The notes beneath the pieces were generated by a model that was not told the DNA's origin, searched no databases, and saw only the letters and a list, made by a program, of their open reading frames with translations. From positions 4,542,001 to 4,606,000 of the forward strand of contig NZ_CP150203.1 in NCBI RefSeq assembly GCF_037969725.1: a stretch of DNA of 64,000 bases, read 5' to 3'. The translations under genes and the position numbers were made by a program. This DNA comes from Paenibacillus sp. FSL W8-0426. GTDB lineage: Bacteria > Bacillota > Bacilli > Paenibacillales > Paenibacillaceae. Below, in pieces: positions 16,333 through 24,511 of this stretch. The first letter of the stretch is position 1; each line of letters begins with the position of its first letter.

Positions 16333-18558
16333 TTATTCGCCTTGAAAACTAGGTATTTGTTCGAAGCGTTCCCGCATGGCATCATAGCTCAGCTTCAGGC
16401 GTTCGCTGTAGTTTACTTGTTCCCACGGTTTCCAGCTGTAGACCGGCAGCGTCCGTAAATCCAGCGTATTTTTCTCACCGCCTGGCCATGCAACTTTTCC
16501 GGTGGCACGATCCGTCAACCATGGAACGATGGTGATGCCTTGGGTCGTTTCCGTCTCAAATGTTCTTCCTCCCGGCAGCGGTCCGTATTGGATGACTTGC
16601 AGGGAGCTTGGATCGCCGAAACCGAGCAGCATCCACGGAATTCGCATTTCCACCTGGTTCCCGCTATACTGCCAAGCGGTTAGCGAATCTTCGTCCGCTT
16701 GGCCTGGAGCGTTGGTGCCACGTTTCAATATGCCCACCTCGGCATCGAGGAACGGATGTGCAGATCGTGTATCGGGCGGAGTCATGGTCAGGCTGACCGC
16801 CAGTTTCCAAGGCTGAAACGGATCATCGGATAACTCCTCTTCCTTGGGAAGCATATTGTAGCCGTCTTTCCCGTACAAGCGCCTGTTGAAATCATAGTCC
16901 CGCGCGATTTCCACTTCGGATTCGTCATCCTTGCCCAGCGTGATCACCGTTTCCAGACCGTCGCTCATCGTCCGGCCCGGAAGGCGCTTGCCTGGCTGAT
17001 TGCCGCCGGTCAGCGTGTTCGTGCCAAGACGGAGCAGCGTTTGCTTCGGATCGAATGGCTTGTCCAGCGTCACGCCAATGTACAGGTAGGCTTCGTCATG
17101 GGTCATTCGGATTTGCTGAATGCCTTCCACCTTGCCCTGCCAAACGTTGACCTCGCCTTCTTGCAGCGCGTCCCAATCATCCAGCTTGCCGTCGATGGTC
17201 AATCGATCCTGTTTGCCGGGATCCATGGCGAGCAAGCCGAACATCTTCTCGTTGGTCAGTACATTAAGCCAATACGCGCGCCGATCCGCCGGAATTTCAA
17301 ACGGCATCGTGTTCCACGTTTTTTTGAACCATTCGTCCTGCCACATGAACAAGATGGCTCCCGCGTACCCTTCGTCGTAAATATCCTGGGTCAGCGAAGC
17401 GTCGATCTCGCCTTGCTCGGTCTCATTGTGTCCCCCTTGGTCCCTTCCGCCCATGCCCAGATGGGAAATGCCAAGCGAGGAAGGAACGCCGTATTCTGTA
17501 ATCATTACAGGCATATCCGAAAACTCGGCTTTGAGTTTGCGCAAATAACTTTTGTACGTATTGTACTCCCCGTTTTCATCCTTGATGGTCTGCAGCGTCT
17601 GATCCGTATGGAACAAATCGGGATAATACGGATACACGTGATACGCCGCGAAATATCCCCCTTGCCAATCCACCGGCTTAATGTGGCGGGCATCCACGCT
17701 GACAAGATCCTCCTCGTACAACGGTTCTCCCGGATGTTCGAGCACATCGGTCGTCACCCAGTTGGTGAAGGTGACCGGATGTTCCCAGCCGTATGTTTTC
17801 TCCAATCCGGCGGTGTAATCCAGCAGTTCAGCCAACCAGTTCTCGAACGGCGAAGCATCCGCCGTGCCCGCAAACTGGGCTCCCTTGTACTGCGGAACAT
17901 CCGCATGCTTGGCATTGGTATTCTCCACCATGGTCGGGTCCCATTCCGTGCCCACATGCCAGGCCATCAAATATTTCCCCGCATCGGCCGTATATTCCCC
18001 GCTCGAAGCCCCTTGCTTCTCGGGAACGTCCGCATCCCCGTAAACGGCGGAAACCGCCTTTTCGATTTCCTGTTTGAACGTCTGCACGATGTGGTCGGCA
18101 TAGGCGTCCTTGCCCTCGATCAACTGCTCCTCCGGCGACCATATGCCCTGTATAAAATATAACGGTTGCTCGCGGCCGCGATTGTAATCGACCAAAGCCG
18201 AGTAAAAAATCGGTTCATGGACCGTATAAATCCGGATCACATTGGCGCCCAGCTCCTGAATCTGCCCGAACCACCTCTGATAATCCTCCTTGGTCAGCGG
18301 AAACTCTCCCGGATAATGGCCCGGCGACGTTGCGCCCAAATTCACGCCTTTGACGAACATTTCCCGCCATATGCCATCCTGGCCATACTCCATGAACTTG
18401 GCTCCCTCGGTCTTGAACTTCATTTCCGCACCATTCTCCGCCGTGTACGTCGCGAGCCGGGGCTGCATAAACTGCCAGCCTGCCAGCACTCCGCCGGCCA
18501 GCACTGCCGTCCCAGCCAGCAACGTCAGCATCCAGCGCTTTCGTCTTCGTCTGCTCAT
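16333..18558 (-). CDS. Membrane-anchored glycoside hydrolase-like protein with CBM9-like tail
   Basis: A 741-residue protein. Residues 9-28 form a signal anchor after an Arg/Lys cluster. Residues 65-450 look like a clan GH-A barrel: FVKGVNLGA, LGANVIRIYTVH, LMAWHVGTEWDP (Glu205 as possible acid/base), YHVYPYYPD and VMITEYGVPSS (Glu355 as possible nucleophile), then AGAILFMWQDEW. Residues 453-741 begin LTIDGKLDDWDAL, a pattern typical of CBM9/DOMON-type beta-sandwich modules. It is the first gene of the exopolysaccharide-type operon with a sigma-A promoter about 130 bp upstream. It could trim, transfer or cleave the exported polymer. The family number is not assigned. Confidence 0.7.
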   Translation of the reverse strand: MSRRRRKRWMLTLLAGTAVLAGGVLAGWQFMQPRLATYTAENGAEMKFKTEGAKFMEYGQDGIWREMFVKGVNLGATSPGHYPGEFPLTKEDYQRWFGQIQELGANVIRIYTVHEPIFYSALVDYNRGREQPLYFIQGIWSPEEQLIEGKDAYADHIVQTFKQEIEKAVSAVYGDADVPEKQGASSGEYTADAGKYLMAWHVGTEWDPTMVENTNAKHADVPQYKGAQFAGTADASPFENWLAELLDYTAGLEKTYGWEHPVTFTNWVTTDVLEHPGEPLYEEDLVSVDARHIKPVDWQGGYFAAYHVYPYYPDLFHTDQTLQTIKDENGEYNTYKSYLRKLKAEFSDMPVMITEYGVPSSLGISHLGMGGRDQGGHNETEQGEIDASLTQDIYDEGYAGAILFMWQDEWFKKTWNTMPFEIPADRRAYWLNVLTNEKMFGLLAMDPGKQDRLTIDGKLDDWDALQEGEVNVWQGKVEGIQQIRMTHDEAYLYIGVTLDKPFDPKQTLLRLGTNTLTGGNQPGKRLPGRTMSDGLETVITLGKDDESEVEIARDYDFNRRLYGKDGYNMLPKEEELSDDPFQPWKLAVSLTMTPPDTRSAHPFLDAEVGILKRGTNAPGQADEDSLTAWQYSGNQVEMRIPWMLLGFGDPSSLQVIQYGPLPGGRTFETETTQGITIVPWLTDRATGKVAWPGGEKNTLDLRTLPVYSWKPWEQVNYSERLKLSYDAMRERFEQIPSFQGE

Positions 18559-18690
18559 GGCCTTCGATTGCCCACCTCACTATTATGCAATTTATCCTCA
18601 CGCCTCTTTTTTTGCAGAAACCAGGAGGAACGCGGAATTTCTCGCATTCATGCTCGTTGACATCGTTCGGGATGTCTGCGGTGTAGTCTC
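18559..18690 (-). other. Leader of the exopolysaccharide-type operon
   Basis: About 125 nt of transcribed leader are expected between the promoter and the first ATG. GAGGTGGGC lies before the ATG at 18558. I looked for a GEMM-type c-di-GMP aptamer and saw none. Confidence 0.4.
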
Positions 18691-18719
18691 ACTATAGCGC
18701 CAAGACTCTGCTTTTGTAA
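18691..18719 (-). promoter_or_regulatory. Sigma-A-type promoter of the exopolysaccharide-type operon
   Basis: On the minus strand TTACAA (18714-18719) and TATAGT (18691-18696) are separated by exactly 17 bp. This is the best promoter match upstream of the first gene of the locus. Confidence 0.6.
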
Positions 18720-19304
18720 CTAGGCTGATGGAAGCAAACCTGAAAATGAAACATTTTGCCTATTATTCTCAAAAAATCAAGTAATTGAGCGTTTTGAGAA
18801 GCCTGCACCATCCATGAAAACAAAGCATGCATCGCCGCGATTGAGCACCCGTCCACATCTTTTCTTTCAGCCGTGTCCCCGCCCGAGGATGTTATGTGTA
18901 TGGCGGGTTGAAGCTGACGTCAATCTTGGACGCTTACCCCATTAAACGCCTGTCATGTTGTAAAGTTGCGCTTTATTTTTACAGTATTAACCATAAAGAT
19001 TACAAAATTGATACTATAGTCCGATAACGCAGCAGCGGAAAACCGCATGGCATCAAGGTTTTCTGAAAAGAGCAGAAAATGAAAAAAAGGACATCAGTCC
19101 CCCTATGGGACCGTGTCCTTGATCATATTTCTTTACAAACATCAAAACGACCGCCCAGACATCGCCCAGAGGTCACAGATAGATAACATATAATGTAAAA
19201 ACACACTTCTTATTCCCTATATTTCTCCGTTTTCGCTCTTCTGCCCATCCCCTTTCCCATTTGCAAATAATTCCGGTTGTCGCAAGAAGCATTCTCGGAT
19301 ATGC
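18720..19304. other. Long intergenic region without a recognised gene
   Basis: About 585 bp between the exopolysaccharide-type promoter and the uvrX promoter. It contains TTTTCTG/CAGAAAA pairing near 19065 and the terminator-like structure listed separately. No convincing coding frame with a ribosome site is visible on either strand. The AT-rich stretch 18960-19060 could hold regulator sites. Confidence 0.4.
19082..19120 (-). terminator. Orphan terminator-like hairpin
   Basis: AAGGACA/TGTCCTT outside and GTCCC/GGGAC inside form a stable stem. On the minus strand it is followed by seven T residues. No annotated minus-strand gene precedes it, so it may end a small RNA starting near 19200-19440 or may insulate the two loci. 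Confidence 0.5.
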
Positions 19305-19333
19305 TTATAAAAAGAGAACACTTGTTCTATACT
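19305..19333 (+). promoter_or_regulatory. SOS promoter with LexA (DinR) box, upstream of uvrX
   Basis: TTATAA (19305-19310) and TATACT (19328-19333) are 17 bp apart. The spacer contains GAACACTTGTTC (19316-19327), an exact GAAC-N4-GTTC LexA/DinR box. LexA bound here would block RNA polymerase, so the uvrX-yolD pair should be induced by DNA damage. Confidence 0.8.
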
Positions 19334-19446
19334 ATGGATAAATGATCATATACTACACTGTTCGCACGTCTAAAGACGCCGCGATCCTGCAGGCCCGATG
19401 TTCATTCGGAATATCCTGCCCACCAATGGACAAAGGAGAGAATCGC

Positions 19447-20691
19447 ATGGAACGCCAAAAGGGGCCTGTCATTATGCTGGCCGACTGCCAGTCATTTTAT
19501 GCCAGCGTGGAGAAATCGGCACATCCCGAATATAAGGACCGTCCCCTGGTGGTAGCGGGTGACCCCGCCCGCCGTTCGGGCATCATTCTGGCAGCTTGCC
19601 CTCTCGCCAAGTCGTACGGCATTACGACGGCCGAACGGCTGGGCGAAGCCTTGGCCAAGTGTCCGGACGTCGTCGTCATCCGCCCGCGGATGGCCGAATA
19701 CATTCGGGTGTCGCTGCACATTACGAACATTCTGCAGTCCTATACCGACCTGGTCGAGCCCTACAGCATTGATGAACAGTTTCTGGATGTCACCGGAAGT
19801 CTGGACTTGTTCGGCGACCCGGAAACGATTGCCCGCAGCATTCAGGCACGGGTCATGGATGAGACGGGCGTACGGATTCGCATCGGCATCAGCGATACCA
19901 AGGTCGTGAGCAAGATGGCCTGCGACCTTTTCGCCAAAAAAATGCCTGGCGGCATCTGCACCCTGCCCCGGAAGGATATGCCGGCACTGTTATGGCCTAA
20001 ACCCGTCCGGGACATGTTCATGGTTGGCTCCCGAATGGCAAAGCATCTGTACAACATGGGCATTCATACGATTGGCGACCTCGCGCAGACCCCTTTGCCC
20101 CGGCTGAGGGAACGCTGGGGAGTGAACGGCGAGGTGCTCTGGCGCATTGCCCGCGGCATCGACGATTCGCCCGTAAGGCCAGGAACCTATGCCCATCAGC
20201 AGCAAGGGATCGGCCACCAAATGACGCTGCCCCGGGACTACGATACTTGGGCGGATATTAAGGTCGTGCTGCTGGAATTAGCCGAACTGGTATGCAGGCG
20301 TGCCCGGGACAAAGCGCTCATGGGGCAGGTTGTGTCGGTCGGCTGCCGGGGGCATGATTTCGATCGGCCCACCGGTTTCTCCCGCCAAATGAAGGTGGGG
20401 GAGCCCACCAACATCACGGACGAAGTCTATGATGCTGCGGCCGCACTCTTCTTGCGCCACTGGGACGGTCTGCCCATCCGCCGCATCGGCGTATCCTTGA
20501 CAGGTCTTATGTCGGATGCCGAAGTACAGCTCTCCTGGTTCGATGGACGGGATCGCAAGCGGGAACTGGAACGGGCCACGGACGGCATCAAACGCAAATT
20601 CGGGGACACCGCCATCATGCGTGCTTCCTCGCTGAATGCATCCGGGCAGGCTCAGGATCGTGCCCACAAAATCGGAGGTCATTACAAATGA
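19447..20691 (+). CDS. uvrX: Y-family DNA polymerase, UvrX (UV-damage repair) type
   Basis: A 414-residue translesion polymerase. Catalytic blocks: LADCQSFYASVEK at the start (metal-binding Asp), PYSIDEQFLDVTG around residue 103 (SIDE motif), and IGISDTKVVSKMACD. It then shows helix-hairpin-helix (GIHTIGDLAQTPL) and little-finger regions. The length matches UvrX/YqjW-type proteins rather than the shorter DinB. The ATG at 19447 follows AAAGGAGAG; an upstream frame extension lies in the promoter. Its last four bases overlap the start of a YolD-family gene, a pairing typical of Bacillales SOS cassettes. Expected role: error-prone bypass of lesions under LexA control. Confidence 0.92.
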   Translation: MERQKGPVIMLADCQSFYASVEKSAHPEYKDRPLVVAGDPARRSGIILAACPLAKSYGITTAERLGEALAKCPDVVVIRPRMAEYIRVSLHITNILQSYTDLVEPYSIDEQFLDVTGSLDLFGDPETIARSIQARVMDETGVRIRIGISDTKVVSKMACDLFAKKMPGGICTLPRKDMPALLWPKPVRDMFMVGSRMAKHLYNMGIHTIGDLAQTPLPRLRERWGVNGEVLWRIARGIDDSPVRPGTYAHQQQGIGHQMTLPRDYDTWADIKVVLLELAELVCRRARDKALMGQVVSVGCRGHDFDRPTGFSRQMKVGEPTNITDEVYDAAAALFLRHWDGLPIRRIGVSLTGLMSDAEVQLSWFDGRDRKRELERATDGIKRKFGDTAIMRASSLNASGQAQDRAHKIGGHYK

Positions 20692-21026
20692 GCAAAAAAT
20701 TACAGCATAACGGGTTATTCGAATCTTCGCGCATGATGCTTCCCGAACATCGGGAGGCCTATATTTTGCATCAGGAGCGCCTCGCTCCCCGCAGCCGTCC
20801 TTCCCTCGATATGCAGGCGGCCGAGGAAATGTCGCGTTTGCTTAGCAGTTCCATGGTGCTGGGAGACCGAATCACGATCACCTTGTTCCACGAATACGAC
20901 GATGTGCGCGTGACCGGTCAGGTCGTTCGTTTGGACCGTCCTGCACGTACGCTCCGCATGCAGACGGAAGACGGGATGCGTGATGTGCAGATGAATCTCA
21001 TTACGGATGTTGCTCTGGCGGACTAG
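20688..21026 (+). CDS. YolD-like family protein
   Basis: A 112-residue protein that begins in an ATGA overlap with uvrX. The pattern HNGLFESSRMMLPEHREAY near the N-terminus and VRVTGQVVRLDRPARTLRMQ in the second half is characteristic of the YolD-like family, which accompanies Y-family polymerases in Bacillales and is thought to act as an accessory or UmuD-like partner. The exact function is not established. It is co-transcribed under the same LexA-controlled promoter. Confidence 0.88.
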   Translation: MSKKLQHNGLFESSRMMLPEHREAYILHQERLAPRSRPSLDMQAAEEMSRLLSSSMVLGDRITITLFHEYDDVRVTGQVVRLDRPARTLRMQTEDGMRDVQMNLITDVALAD

Positions 21027-21395
21027 ACGCATCCATCTCTTCCGTAATCAGGAAACAGGTTCTTGCTTTGAAGAAGATGGGCCCGTAGGTACTTGGACTT
21101 GGCTCGACCTTGATCCGGAAACCGGATGCGGTCATCGAGAAGGTGCGGTCAAACGAGGAATGAAACAGGCCGGGTTACGGGTCGCGATGGAATGATGGCA
21201 GTAACTGCAATATATAAGAAGCCTGATGCCCGGCTTGCAGGACCGTGTGCCTAGCATGCCAAACCTTTGATGTGTCGCAGCCTGCTCCCTGCACCGGCAT
21301 CCATCGCTCGTTCGAAAGAAGCAATTTGGTCCGTGACGGTTTTTCAGGCTGCCACCAAGGGTAATGATAAAGTTACGGCTTCAGCTCGGCTTCAA
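21027..21395. other. Intergenic gap between convergent yolD and glsA
   Basis: 369 bp between convergent genes. A 62-codon frame at 21007-21195 overlaps yolD, has no ribosome site and does not look like a protein. No clear intrinsic terminator with a T-run was found for either gene. I see nothing else supportable. Confidence 0.5.
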
Positions 21396-22343
21396 TCAGA
21401 ACATGCTCCACTGAAATTCCTTCGACAAACGTTCCAACAAATGTACGCCCGCGATGCTGTTGCCCTTCCGGTTCAGTGCAGGACCTACCAGGCCGATGCC
21501 GAATTGCCCCGGAACCAGGGTCAGAATGCCTCCGGACACCCCGCTTTTGGCCGGCAATCCGACCTGAATCGCAAATTCGCCGGACGCGTTGTACATGCCG
21601 CAGGTGGTCATGAACGTTTTGGCAATTTGCACATAACGGCGCGGAATCAGTTCTTCCCCGCTAATGGGATCGGTTCCGTCATAAGCAAGCACCAGCGCCA
21701 TGCGGGCCAAATCCGTACAGGTTACCTCAATCGAGCAGTGGCGGAAATACACGGCCAGCACATCTTCCACATCGTCCTTAAGCACGCCGTTATGCTTCAG
21801 GAAGTAGGCGAGCGACCGGTTCAGATGTCCGGTTTCCGACTCGGATTGAAATACGGCTTCGTCGTAGCCCAACCGGTCGTTATGCGCCAATTTCCGAAAA
21901 AAATCCAAAATGCGCTGCGATTTTTCCGTTTTGCAATCCCCGGCGACGAGAGAAGACACGGTAATGGCACCGGCGTTAATCAGCGGATTAAACGGAATGC
22001 CGGGTTCGACCAGCTCCAGCTTGATCATCGAATTGTAGTCATCTCCGGTAGGTTCCATGCCCACATTGAAAAAGACGGCCTCTTCTCCATGGTCCATCAA
22101 GGCCAGAATCAAGGTAAACACTTTGGAAATGCTCTGCATCGTAAACGTCACGCCGCAATCTCCTGCCGACACGCTCCGGCCCTCGGCGTCCATGATATGA
22201 ATGCCCAGACCGTCAGGCGAAGCCTTGGCCAACTCGGGGATATACGAGGCGACTTTCCCTTGTCCTGTATGCAAGCGGCTGGTCTCCAACCATTCCGGCA
22301 AGAGCAGATTCAAGCGTTCCATCGTTGTGTTGCTCACTTCCAT
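21396..22343 (-). CDS. glsA: Glutaminase A
   Basis: About 315 residues of the serine-dependent beta-lactamase-like glutaminase family, which converts L-glutamine to glutamate and ammonia. Visible family blocks: TFTMQSISKVFTL (Ser-x-x-Lys catalytic pair), FFNVGMEPTGDDYNSMIKLE, PFNPLINAGAI, GHLNRSLAYFLKHNG, CGMYNASGEFA, LPAKSGVSGGI. Length and motifs agree with B. subtilis GlsA/YbgJ proteins. The ATG at 22343 directly follows overlapping AAGGAG/GGAGGAG sites; an ATG 11 codons upstream is less well placed. It appears to be a single-gene unit. Confidence 0.93.
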   Translation of the reverse strand: MEVSNTTMERLNLLLPEWLETSRLHTGQGKVASYIPELAKASPDGLGIHIMDAEGRSVSAGDCGVTFTMQSISKVFTLILALMDHGEEAVFFNVGMEPTGDDYNSMIKLELVEPGIPFNPLINAGAITVSSLVAGDCKTEKSQRILDFFRKLAHNDRLGYDEAVFQSESETGHLNRSLAYFLKHNGVLKDDVEDVLAVYFRHCSIEVTCTDLARMALVLAYDGTDPISGEELIPRRYVQIAKTFMTTCGMYNASGEFAIQVGLPAKSGVSGGILTLVPGQFGIGLVGPALNRKGNSIAGVHLLERLSKEFQWSMF

Positions 22344-22397
22344 CTCCTCCAACTCCTTCTGATGTCTATGTATCACGCCCTAGATTTGGTGTAATCT

Positions 22398-22886
22398 CTA
22401 TCTTTGACGTGTCAAATCCAATTCCAATATTTCACCCGGGAGACCGTCGTAATCGCCCACCCACACTGAAGCAAACTGCTGTTTCGTCAAAATACGGCGC
22501 GAAGCTGCATTCGAAGGATCAATAATGGCGTATAATACGCCAATTTGCCTATATTCTAAGGTAGCCTGTTCAATCAGGCGTGCAGCAATTTTGGTGCCAT
22601 ACCCTTTTCCCCAGTGCTCCGGCAAAATCATGTAACCCAACTCGGCCCGTGCCGGATCGGTTGCATCCGGAATCAGTTTCGCATAACCAACAGCGACTCC
22701 GGCAGTATCCATTACCCGATAATATCCGCCAATATGCCCGGCATTATAATCAAGCATCTGCGCGAACTGCGTTCGGGCTTCGGGTTCGGGCGTCGTGCAC
22801 TCCGTGATCTGTTTCATGACTTCCATATTGGAGACAAGCGCGTAATAGTCATCGAAATGGGATGCGGCATATTTGACGAACTTCAT
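22398..22886 (-). CDS. GNAT family N-acetyltransferase
   Basis: A 162-residue protein with the RimJ/RimL-like GNAT core: VAVGYAKLIPD (strand 4), ELGYMILPEHWGKGYGTKIAARLIEQA (acetyl-CoA binding, Q/RxxGxG/A-like WGKGYGT) and DPSNAASRRILTKQQF (conserved Asn-x-x-Ser). It transfers an acetyl group from acetyl-CoA to an amine, but the substrate is unknown. A strong AAGGAGG site precedes the ATG at 22886. It lies between glsA and the MFS carrier gene with its own gap on each side. Confidence 0.88.
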   Translation of the reverse strand: MKFVKYAASHFDDYYALVSNMEVMKQITECTTPEPEARTQFAQMLDYNAGHIGGYYRVMDTAGVAVGYAKLIPDATDPARAELGYMILPEHWGKGYGTKIAARLIEQATLEYRQIGVLYAIIDPSNAASRRILTKQQFASVWVGDYDGLPGEILELDLTRQR

Positions 22887-22999
22887 TTATGTCCTCCTTT
22901 TGTACAGACACCAACCCGTACTGCGATGATGTAGATAGAGTATATCAGATGCCATATCATCCGTGCACGCCCGGAGAAAAGAAATTGGATACGACATGC

Positions 23000-23033
23000 A
23001 AAACAGGCGACCTCATGCGAAGCCGCCTGTTTT
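23000..23033. terminator. Terminator downstream of the MFS carrier gene
   Basis: AAAACAGGCG and CGCCTGTTTT form a perfect 10-bp stem around a 14-nt loop, flanked by T-runs on both strands. It lies 63 nt past the MFS stop codon on the minus strand. Confidence 0.75.
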
Positions 23034-23095
23034 CTTTCATACGATCTATATCTGTTTGACTCTATTTTGCCGAATCGATGATTTGGATAGTATCT

Positions 23096-24385
23096 TCAAC
23101 TCGCCCGGGAAGAAGGATTAAAGCTCATTTTCCGTTCGCGCTGTCTCATACGGCGGCTTTGACCCGGGGGCATAACGATCAGCGCAAGCAGCAGCGAGAT
23201 GGCGCAAAGTACGGCAATGACGATAAACGTCAGATGAAATCCGCCCAGCATGGCGCTAATGAACGACCCGGCCAGTGCGCCAAAACCAAACCCCTGGTAG
23301 ATGACGCCGTAGTTTTTGCTTTGATTCTTCAGCCCGAAGTAATCGGCCACAATGGCTGGGAAGACGGTGATGTTTCCGCCGAAACAGAAGGCCACGGCTG
23401 CCACGCAGGCAAAGAAGATGCCAAAGTTCAATGGAACCAGGCTTAACGTCATAACGGCGATGGCCGTCACGAGCAAAGCACCGGCAATGACTTTCATGCG
23501 CCCCACTTTGTCCGAAAGCGCCCCCAAAATAATGCGTCCAGCGGTATTAAAAATCGCGACCATCGCGACCGCATTCGCCGCAGTAGCCACGTCCAGCCCG
23601 GCCAATTGTACGCCAATGTCTTTGACGATGCCGATCAGGTACAGGCCGCTCATGCAAGCCGTGAAAAAGATGACGAACAACATGTACGCTTCTTTCGTAC
23701 GCAGCATTTCTTTCACCGTATATTGATGGCGCGCATTCACCTGTGCCGTTCCTTGGGCCGTATCGGCAGAACCCTGCTCACGCATAACGGCTTCCCGAAT
23801 CAGGAACGAACCTGCCACGATCAGCACCAAAACGATGATTCCCCAATACATGAATGCCTGCGCGGGACCAACCGAACCGATCAGCGCCGAGTTCACGTAT
23901 TTGAAGAGCAAACTTCCCGTGCCGAAAGCACCCACCGAGATTCCCGAAATGAGTCCTTTGCGCTCGGGAAACCATTTGATCAGATTGGACAGCGACGTAA
24001 TGTAGGCCGTACCGTCGGCGAAACCGACCACGAAACCGGCCAAAATATAAAGCAGCGTCAACGAGCTGGCTTGCGAGCTAAGCATAAGTCCCAGCCCAAG
24101 CACTACCCCGGCGATGCGGATAAGTCGTCTCAATCCCATTCGTTCCTGCAGTCTGCCGGCAAACAAGGTTGCGAATGCCAACGCAAAACTGGTGATCGAA
24201 AACGTAATCGCAACCGAGCTGACATCCCAGCCGAAGCGATCGGCCAGCGGTTGGTTGAATAAACTCCAAGTGTATATGGTTCCCAGTCCCATCTGTACAA
24301 TGATGGTGCCAAGCACGATGAGCCACCGGTTCACGTTGATTGTTGTAGTGTCGGATTTAGCTCCGGATGAAATTGCCGCATTCAT
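23096..24385 (-). CDS. MFS carrier of the oxalate/formate antiporter (YhjX-like) family
   Basis: A 429-residue transporter with about 12 helices. It has the OFA-family signature near the N-terminus (GLGTIYTWSLFNQPLADRFGWD), YILAGFVVGFADGTAYITSLSNLIKWFPERKGL and RIILGALSDKVGRMK. E. coli YhjX belongs to this group and is induced by pyruvate through the LytS/LytTR system YpdAB. Here the gene is immediately downstream of a LytTR regulator gene and its kinase, with paired operator-like repeats in between. A pyruvate or related carboxylate substrate is therefore likely but not shown. A purine-rich site (AAAGGGGAG) precedes the ATG. Confidence 0.85.
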   Translation of the reverse strand: MNAAISSGAKSDTTTINVNRWLIVLGTIIVQMGLGTIYTWSLFNQPLADRFGWDVSSVAITFSITSFALAFATLFAGRLQERMGLRRLIRIAGVVLGLGLMLSSQASSLTLLYILAGFVVGFADGTAYITSLSNLIKWFPERKGLISGISVGAFGTGSLLFKYVNSALIGSVGPAQAFMYWGIIVLVLIVAGSFLIREAVMREQGSADTAQGTAQVNARHQYTVKEMLRTKEAYMLFVIFFTACMSGLYLIGIVKDIGVQLAGLDVATAANAVAMVAIFNTAGRIILGALSDKVGRMKVIAGALLVTAIAVMTLSLVPLNFGIFFACVAAVAFCFGGNITVFPAIVADYFGLKNQSKNYGVIYQGFGFGALAGSFISAMLGGFHLTFIVIAVLCAISLLLALIVMPPGQSRRMRQRERKMSFNPSSRAS

Positions 24386-24441
24386 GATGATCTCCCCTTT
24401 ATGGACGTCTGCTTCTCTGAATACCTTTCCTTTACAAACCC

Positions 24442-24510
24442 ATCATACATGAAAGGGGATTCATAACGTCCATTTCGGCATGAGTTGCATCAAATGCGGA
24501 ATGAATTGCC
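24442..24510 (-). promoter_or_regulatory. Candidate LytTR-activated promoter with paired direct repeats
   Basis: On the minus strand GGCAATTCAT (24501-24510) and TGCAACTCAT (24480-24489) are direct repeats with a 21-bp period, the same spacing as the YpdB sites I recall for E. coli yhjX (GGCATTTCAT, 11-bp spacer). Downstream are a weak -35 (GACGTT, 24465-24470) and a -10 TATGAT (24442-24447) with 17-bp spacing. A poor -35 with activator sites just upstream fits positive control of the carrier gene. Confidence 0.6.
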
Positions 24511-24511
24511 G

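Noticed and set aside
17041..18162. A 373-codon plus-strand frame, and similar long frames opposite prkC, priA and fmt
   Set aside because: All are complementary to well-supported genes and show no protein motifs.
18559..19304. c-di-GMP (GEMM) riboswitch in front of the exopolysaccharide-type operon
   Set aside because: The conserved aptamer segments were not found on either strand. A plain sigma-A promoter is present instead.
21007..21195. A 62-codon frame after yolD
   Set aside because: It overlaps yolD, has no ribosome site, and its sequence is not protein-like.
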